A stretch of DNA of 64,000 bases, taken from Microcoleus sp. FACHB-61 (GTDB lineage: Bacteria > Cyanobacteriota > Cyanobacteriia > Cyanobacteriales > Microcoleaceae). Positions 59,431-64,000 of the stretch are shown here, piece by piece. How positions within the stretch are numbered: the stretch's first letter is position 1; each line of letters begins with the position of its first letter. Under the pieces are notes generated by a model that ran no database searches, was not told where the DNA came from, and saw only the letters and a program-made list of their open reading frames with translations. A program made the translations under genes and the position numbers. The stretch is taken from the NCBI GenBank assembly GCA_014695295.1, contig JACJNY010000036.1:1-64000 (forward strand), in the 5' to 3' direction.

Positions 59431-62400
59431 ATGCAAATTTTCTCGAATTCTTCTAAGTTTAAGAACGGCGACGATCGCAATAACGAAGACGACTCATCTT
59501 TGTTAAACAGCGAAGAAAAATATAAAAATTTAGTAGCTAATATTCCCGGTGCTGTCTACCGCTGTACCTGCGACTGTACGGGCCCTGACGGGGCATTAAC
59601 ACGGACAATGGCGTTTTTGAGCGACGCTGTTCAAGAAATATCAGGCTATCCATCCTCTGATTTTATCAAGGATCGCGTCCGTTCTTTTGCCAGCATTATC
59701 CATCCTCAAGACCGCAAAAATGTGGATGCTGCTGTCAAAAAAAGTGTAGTAACTCGAACTCCGTACATCCTTGAATACCGCATTGTCCGGGCTGACGGCG
59801 AAATTAGCTGGGTTTACGAAAAAGGTCAAGCTGTTGGCTGTGAGGCGGACGAGGGTAGAGGAAGACAAGAGAGACAAGGGGAAATAGAGGAATTTTTGGC
59901 AGTACGGGTTTCGCCGATTTCGCCAGTTTTGCCGATCGCAAATTCTCTGTCTCGGGTTGTTTATCTCGACGGAGTGATTTTGGATATTACTGAGCGAAAG
60001 CGAGCTGAGGAAAACCTGCGAAACACTCAAGATTTTCTGAATGCGGTACTCCAAAATCTGCCGATTAGTGTCTTTATTAAAGATGCTGTAGCACAAAAAT
60101 TTATTTATTGGAATACTGCTAGCGAAGAATTGTTTGGCTATTCCAGCAATGAAGTGCTCTTAAAAAATGCTGCTGACTTGTTGGAGTCAGATCGGGGAAA
60201 TTACTTGCAAGCACAAGATTTAGAAGTATTTGCAACGAGAAAAGGCGTCGATTTGCCCGAAGAAACTATCGAACTTCCGCACCGAGGAAAGCGGATTTTG
60301 CACACGAAAAAAGTTCCTTTGTTTGACGATTCTGGCGCACCTAAGTACATTCTGGGTATTGCTGAAGATATTACGGAAAGCAAAAAAACTGAAACAGAAT
60401 TGTCGCGCTTGGCTATTGTGGCTCAAAAAACGCAAAATGGTGTGATTATTACTGATGCTCAAGGCTGCATTGAATGGGTGAATGAAGGATTTACTCGGAT
60501 TAGCGGTTACGTGCTGGCAGAAATGCAGGGAAAAAAACCGGGTGATGTACTGCAAGGCCCTCAAACAGACCCGTTAACTATTGCTCAACTGCGATCGGCT
60601 TTGGCTGCAGGCGTGCCGTTTAATCAGGAAATTTACAATTACAAAAAGGATGGAAATGGTTATTGGGTGGCGCTTTCGATCGCCCCAATTTATCAAGACA
60701 ATGGGGAACTAGAAGGTTTTATTGCGGTGCAAACTGATATTACCGATCGCAAGCAAGCAGAGGCAACAGTCAGGGAAAGCGAGAGTTATTACCGCTGCAT
60801 TGTCGAGACGGCTTTGGAGGGCGTTTGGATGTTTGACACCGAAAGCATCACGACTTTTGCTAACTCTCGGATGGCCGAAATGCTGGGGTATACTGTAGAG
60901 GAAATGCTGGGGCGATCGCTATTTGAATTTATCGACGACGAATCTAGGGAAATAGCAAAAAATTACGTGCAGCGCAGGCGGGTAGGCATTCGCGAACGCT
61001 ACGATTTTAAGTTTACTCGCAAAGACGGATCTTACTTGTGGGCGATCGTGTCGGCGACGCCAACGTTCGACGCTGAGGGCGAATTTTCCGGGGTTTTGCG
61101 GATGATTACCGATATTAGCGATCGCAAACAAGCAGAAGCAGAATTGCGCCAAACTCTCAAAGAGTTGGAATTTGAAAAATTTGCTTTGGATCAATCAGCA
61201 ATTGTCTCGAATACCGACGAATTCGGAGCCATTACCTATGTCAACGATCAATTTTGTGAACTATTTAAATATTCCCGAGAAGAACTGATCGGCAAAACCC
61301 ACAGACTTGTGAATTCTGGCTATCACCCAGCAGATTTTTTCAAGCAGCTTTGGTCAACCCTCCGCCGGGGAAAGGTGTGGCGGGGAGAAATGAAAAATCA
61401 AGCTAAAGACGGCACATTATTCTGGTTGGATACTACCATTGTACCTTTCTTAAATACCAGCGGAGAACCCCATCAATATGTAGCAATCCGTAAAAATATT
61501 ACCGCTCGCAAACACGCAGAAGAAGCGGTGCGGCTTTCGGAAAGTCAATTGAGGGCTAAAAATCAAGAATTGGCAAAAGCCCTGCGGGACGTGCATAAAA
61601 CTCAAAGCATGATGGTTCAAAATGAAAAAATGGTAAGTTTGGGGCAATTAGTCGCTGGCGTTGCTCACGAAATCAACAATCCAGTTAGCTTTATTTACGG
61701 CAACGTCATGCACGCTGACGATTACTTTAAAGACTTGCTAAAAATGGTGCAACTTTACCAGCAGGAATACCCGCACCCAACACCCGCAATTCAAAAAGAG
61801 ATAGATGATGTCGATTTGAATTTTCTGCTCACAGATTTGCCAAAACTGTTAAATTCGATGAAAATGGGAGCAGAGCGAATTCGCCAGATCGTGCTGTCGC
61901 TGAAGAATTTTTCGCGATTGGATGAAGCCGAACAAAAGCAGGTGGATATTCACGAAGGGATTGAAAGCACTTTGTTGATTTTGCAGCACAGGTTCAAAGA
62001 AACGGCAGGACATCCGAAAATCACGCTGCTCAAAGAGTTCGGAAATTTGCCCCGCGTACAGTGTTATGCAGGACAGTTGAATCAGGTTTTTATGAATATT
62101 ATTGGCAATGCAATTGATGCTTTGGAAGAGGCAATGGAGACTGGACAGTGGGCGGAGGGGGCACTGGCGCCTATTCCTTATTGTCCTTCGCCGACGCTGC
62201 GGATTTGTACGGATGTAAAATATGAACAGGATGCTTTGAGGCAAGCAGATTCTGCTGTTTCTGATGGTTCAATTCGGCATCCTTCTCATATTGTGATTCG
62301 GATTGCTGACAACGGGCCGGGGATTCCCATAGATGTTCACGAAAGGCTGTTCGATCCGTTTTTTACTACCAAAGAGCCTGGTAAAGGTACTGGTTTGGGG

Positions 62401-62523
62401 CTGTCTATCAGCTATCAAATTGTGGTGGAAAAACACGGCGGGCGGCTTAAGTGCGATTCTGCACCGGGTCAAGGCACGGAATTTGCGATCGAGATTCCTG
62501 TAAGCAGAATAGTTAGTAAGTAA
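59431..62523 (+). CDS. Soluble sensor histidine kinase with five PAS domains
   Basis: 1030 residues from ATG 59431 (MQIFSNSSKF); a TTG and a GTG upstream are alternatives. No membrane segment. Five PAS domains follow each other: YKNLVANIPGAVYRCTC (1), AVLQNLPISVFIKD (2), QNGVIITDAQGCIEWVN (3), YRCIVETALEGVWMFD (4), SAIVSNTDEFGAITYVN (5), most ending with ITxRK. PAS 3 has GKKPGDVLQGPQTD, the LOV-like loop but without the photoactive Cys. PAS 1 contains a low-complexity insert (EADEGRGRQERQGEIEEF). The kinase core has the acceptor His at about 746 (GVAHEINNP), N-box NIIGNAIDALEE, IADNGPGIPI and GKGTGLGLSISY. The ligands are unknown. Confidence 0.93.
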   Translation: MQIFSNSSKFKNGDDRNNEDDSSLLNSEEKYKNLVANIPGAVYRCTCDCTGPDGALTRTMAFLSDAVQEISGYPSSDFIKDRVRSFASIIHPQDRKNVDAAVKKSVVTRTPYILEYRIVRADGEISWVYEKGQAVGCEADEGRGRQERQGEIEEFLAVRVSPISPVLPIANSLSRVVYLDGVILDITERKRAEENLRNTQDFLNAVLQNLPISVFIKDAVAQKFIYWNTASEELFGYSSNEVLLKNAADLLESDRGNYLQAQDLEVFATRKGVDLPEETIELPHRGKRILHTKKVPLFDDSGAPKYILGIAEDITESKKTETELSRLAIVAQKTQNGVIITDAQGCIEWVNEGFTRISGYVLAEMQGKKPGDVLQGPQTDPLTIAQLRSALAAGVPFNQEIYNYKKDGNGYWVALSIAPIYQDNGELEGFIAVQTDITDRKQAEATVRESESYYRCIVETALEGVWMFDTESITTFANSRMAEMLGYTVEEMLGRSLFEFIDDESREIAKNYVQRRRVGIRERYDFKFTRKDGSYLWAIVSATPTFDAEGEFSGVLRMITDISDRKQAEAELRQTLKELEFEKFALDQSAIVSNTDEFGAITYVNDQFCELFKYSREELIGKTHRLVNSGYHPADFFKQLWSTLRRGKVWRGEMKNQAKDGTLFWLDTTIVPFLNTSGEPHQYVAIRKNITARKHAEEAVRLSESQLRAKNQELAKALRDVHKTQSMMVQNEKMVSLGQLVAGVAHEINNPVSFIYGNVMHADDYFKDLLKMVQLYQQEYPHPTPAIQKEIDDVDLNFLLTDLPKLLNSMKMGAERIRQIVLSLKNFSRLDEAEQKQVDIHEGIESTLLILQHRFKETAGHPKITLLKEFGNLPRVQCYAGQLNQVFMNIIGNAIDALEEAMETGQWAEGALAPIPYCPSPTLRICTDVKYEQDALRQADSAVSDGSIRHPSHIVIRIADNGPGIPIDVHERLFDPFFTTKEPGKGTGLGLSISYQIVVEKHGGRLKCDSAPGQGTEFAIEIPVSRIVSK

Positions 62524-62604
62524 GGTGCGCCGACGGGCACCCTACAATTAGCAAGTAAGGTGCAATTCCTGCAATAGTTCATCCCAAATTTAGGAAGTTA
62601 TCAA

Positions 62605-63027
62605 ATGAATTACAACGTAATTTACGACGGCCATTGCAATCTCTGCGTTACCTTAGTGCAGTTACTAGAAAACTTAGACCAAGGCAAGCGGTTTGAGTAT
62701 ATTCCAATGCAAGATTTAGAGCAATTAAATCGGTTTGGGATTACGTCTGAAGACTGCGAAATGGGGATGATTTTGATAGATGACAACACCCCGGAACGGC
62801 GCTGGCAGGGCAGCGATGCGGCGGAGGAAATCGGGCGGATATTGCCGGGAGGTGAGGTGTTTGTGGCTGCTTACCGGGCAATGCCGGGGATGAAGTGGAT
62901 GGGCGATCGCGTGTACGAACAAGTCCGCGATAACCGCTATACTTTGTTTGGCAAGCGTCCGACGACTTACAAATCTGTTTATCCAATTGGCTGTAGGTCG
63001 ATCGGCAATTGCGATAGTTTGAAATAA
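62605..63027 (+). CDS. DCC-family thiol-disulfide oxidoreductase (DUF393)
   Basis: 140 residues beginning MNYNVIYDGHCNLCVTLVQL, with the D-x-x-C-x-x-C signature (Cys11, Cys14) that names the DCC family, and the typical KRFEYIPMQ and MILIDDNTPERRWQGSDAAEEIGRIL segments. The family has a thioredoxin-like fold; redox role presumed. The tail YKSVYPIGCRSIGNC holds two more Cys. It follows the PAS kinase by about 80 bp on the same strand, with a GGTGCGCC...GGGCACCCTAC hairpin between (62522-62547), so co-transcription is doubtful. Confidence 0.88.
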   Translation: MNYNVIYDGHCNLCVTLVQLLENLDQGKRFEYIPMQDLEQLNRFGITSEDCEMGMILIDDNTPERRWQGSDAAEEIGRILPGGEVFVAAYRAMPGMKWMGDRVYEQVRDNRYTLFGKRPTTYKSVYPIGCRSIGNCDSLK

Positions 63028-63036
63028 CTCACTCTA

Positions 63037-63150
63037 AAGCACCATTCTCGCTTAACAGGCTTTCCGGCCTGTTCCACAAAAATTAAATTTTATTGTGGGC
63101 CGTTGCTTTGAGCAACGCCTCTAAAGGGATTATTACCAATGGTGCAAGAT
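63037..63150. repeat. Palindromic dispersed element
   Basis: Starts AAAGCACCATTCTCGCTTAA and ends ATTACCAATGGTGCAAGAT, with AACAGGCTTTCCGGCCTGTT inside and a second GTTGCTTTGAGCAAC hairpin. Fourth member of the 21927/39643/59091 family in this window. Confidence 0.75.
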
Positions 63151-63207
63151 AATTGATATCAATTTACTTAGGATGTGGCGCCAAATCCTTGGTACAATCC
63201 CTGGAAC

Positions 63208-63627
63208 TTAACTATTAAACAAACCGAATATCTCGCGGCAAAAGTCTTTGAGCTTTTGGCCAGACTCCGCTGCAGGTTCGGTTTGACCGAGAAAACTCCA
63301 ATTTTCCACGGTGGAAAAGCGCCACTGCTGGCCAGTATGATCGTAACCGGCCGCCTCAACCCCGATCGCCCGACTGCTCCCTTCTACCGGATCTTGGTAA
63401 AATCGGATTTGAATCAGGATGCTGCGGCTTTGCAGCAAGCGGCTTCTACCGGGGAAATGGAAGCCAATATCGATCGAATCTGGATCTACAAGTTCTCTGG
63501 TATCCTCGTCATTCATCCAAGGCTTCAAATCGACTTTCGCATCCGGGAATTCGGACTTGAATAAATTAACAACTGCAGCAATTTTGCTGGCAACTTCTAT
63601 ATTTCTGGCTTGTTCGGCAGCGTTCAC
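63208..63627 (-). CDS. Hypothetical protein
   Basis: 139 residues starting with GTG at 63627, chosen because GGAG stands 9-12 bases upstream; a TTG six codons earlier is also open. I do not recognise the family. It is a soluble alpha/beta protein: helix AAEQARNIEVASKIAAVVNLF, strands VDLKPW and DIGFHF, then SILIQIRFYQDP and RAIGVEAAGYDHTGQQWRFST, ending in a helix KLKDFCREIFGLF. The regular pattern and proper ribosome binding site support a real gene. No operon partner; convergent with the DCC gene across the palindromic element. Confidence 0.7.
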   Translation of the reverse strand: MNAAEQARNIEVASKIAAVVNLFKSEFPDAKVDLKPWMNDEDTRELVDPDSIDIGFHFPGRSRLLQSRSILIQIRFYQDPVEGSSRAIGVEAAGYDHTGQQWRFSTVENWSFLGQTEPAAESGQKLKDFCREIFGLFNS

Positions 63628-63847
63628 TCGAAAAACTCCTATCAAATACAGTTATTACATGATTTAGCTAACAATGTAACTGCATAGTGCGTGGTTTAAA
63701 CAGTGAACTGTGGACTATTTGATAGATATTTAGGAATTGACAAATTTCAAAGTGTGTGTTAAGCACAAGTCATAGCATTTTAGATTTTAGATTTTAGATT
63801 AAACAATTGGCAATGACTGATTCGGTAAGGGTGCTGAATAAATTTTA

Positions 63848-64000
63848 TCAAAGCGGCAGGGCGATCGCAAATTCCGTACCTTCTCCCAGCACCGATTCGC
63901 AACTGAGTTTACCGCCGTGGGTTTCTTCCACAATTTGCCTGCTGATAGACAACCCCAAACCCGTACCTTTCCCTACTCCTTTGGTAGTAAATAAATGGTT
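63848..64000 (-). CDS. Histidine kinase, C-terminal end (cut by the window edge)
   Basis: The last 50 codons of a kinase ATPase domain: NHLFTTKGVGKGTGLGLSIS (G2 box), QIVEETHGGKLSCESVLGEG, FAIALPL and stop TGA. The gene continues beyond position 64000 on the minus strand. The end differs from the three other kinases in the window, so it may belong to another subfamily. TTTTAGA-type tandem repeats (63779-63799) lie downstream. Confidence 0.9.
   Translation of the reverse strand, partial: NHLFTTKGVGKGTGLGLSISRQIVEETHGGKLSCESVLGEGTEFAIALPL

Overview
The window looks like a chromosomal piece of a filamentous, non-heterocystous cyanobacterium (Oscillatoriales; Microcoleus/Oscillatoria-like is my best guess, inferred). 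The evidence is the very frequent HIP1 octamer GCGATCGC, NDH-1 genes of the cyanobacterial type (ndhD1, ndhF1), an RbcR-type LysR regulator, the cyanobacterial order rplS-trnW-secE-nusG-rplK-rplA-rplJ-rplL, and intergenic regions full of short palindromic and tandem repeats.

Layout. 0.5-2 kb: an HxlR repressor divergent from an NTF2-like/SDR gene pair. 2.1-6.8 kb (minus strand): the ribosomal block L7/L12, L10, L1, L11, NusG, SecE, tRNA-Trp and L19. 6.9-8.3 kb: a PiT phosphate transporter. 8.3-9.5 kb: a 1.2-kb mobile cassette with terminal inverted repeats and a 6-bp target duplication. It carries a chagasin-type (I42) protease inhibitor and only a stub of an IS5-type transposase. 9.9-25.4 kb: a three-gene NRPS locus on the minus strand (C-A-PCP; TubC-C-A-NMT-PCP; C-A-PCP-TE), with a PepSY membrane protein and a divergent alpha/beta hydrolase between the NRPS genes. 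Binding-pocket residues suggest Ile, then N-methyl-Leu, then an aromatic-type residue. 26-32 kb: EamA transporter, Uma2 nuclease, kinase-FGE fusion, TPR protein, and a TetR pseudogene fused to an IS1-like stub.

32-45 kb is an accessory, signalling-rich stretch. It holds a solute-binding lipoprotein translationally coupled to a histidine kinase, a MAPEG/DUF6220 pair divergent from a LuxR regulator, an amino-acid-permease/histidine-kinase fusion, a methyltransferase and a restriction-endonuclease-like protein. It is threaded by five same-orientation copies of a roughly 100-170 bp dispersed repeat. 45-52 kb is core photosynthetic and respiratory metabolism: ndhD1, ndhF1, a thioredoxin-like gene, NnrU and rbcR. 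52-64 kb has a Ser/Thr kinase, an ABC-2 permease, a HAD hydrolase, an S9 peptidase, an NdbB-type NAD(P)H dehydrogenase, a five-PAS histidine kinase, a DCC thiol protein, a small conserved-looking protein and the C-terminal end of another histidine kinase cut by the window edge.

Two themes recur. First, dispersed repeats have apparently been domesticated in frame inside several proteins (two NRPS genes, the kinase-FGE protein, the PiT transporter, the LuxR regulator). Second, three complete histidine kinases share one catalytic-core subfamily but have very different sensor parts (periplasmic plus binding protein; permease; PAS array), with no response regulator in the window. All functional statements come from reading motifs; no database search was run.
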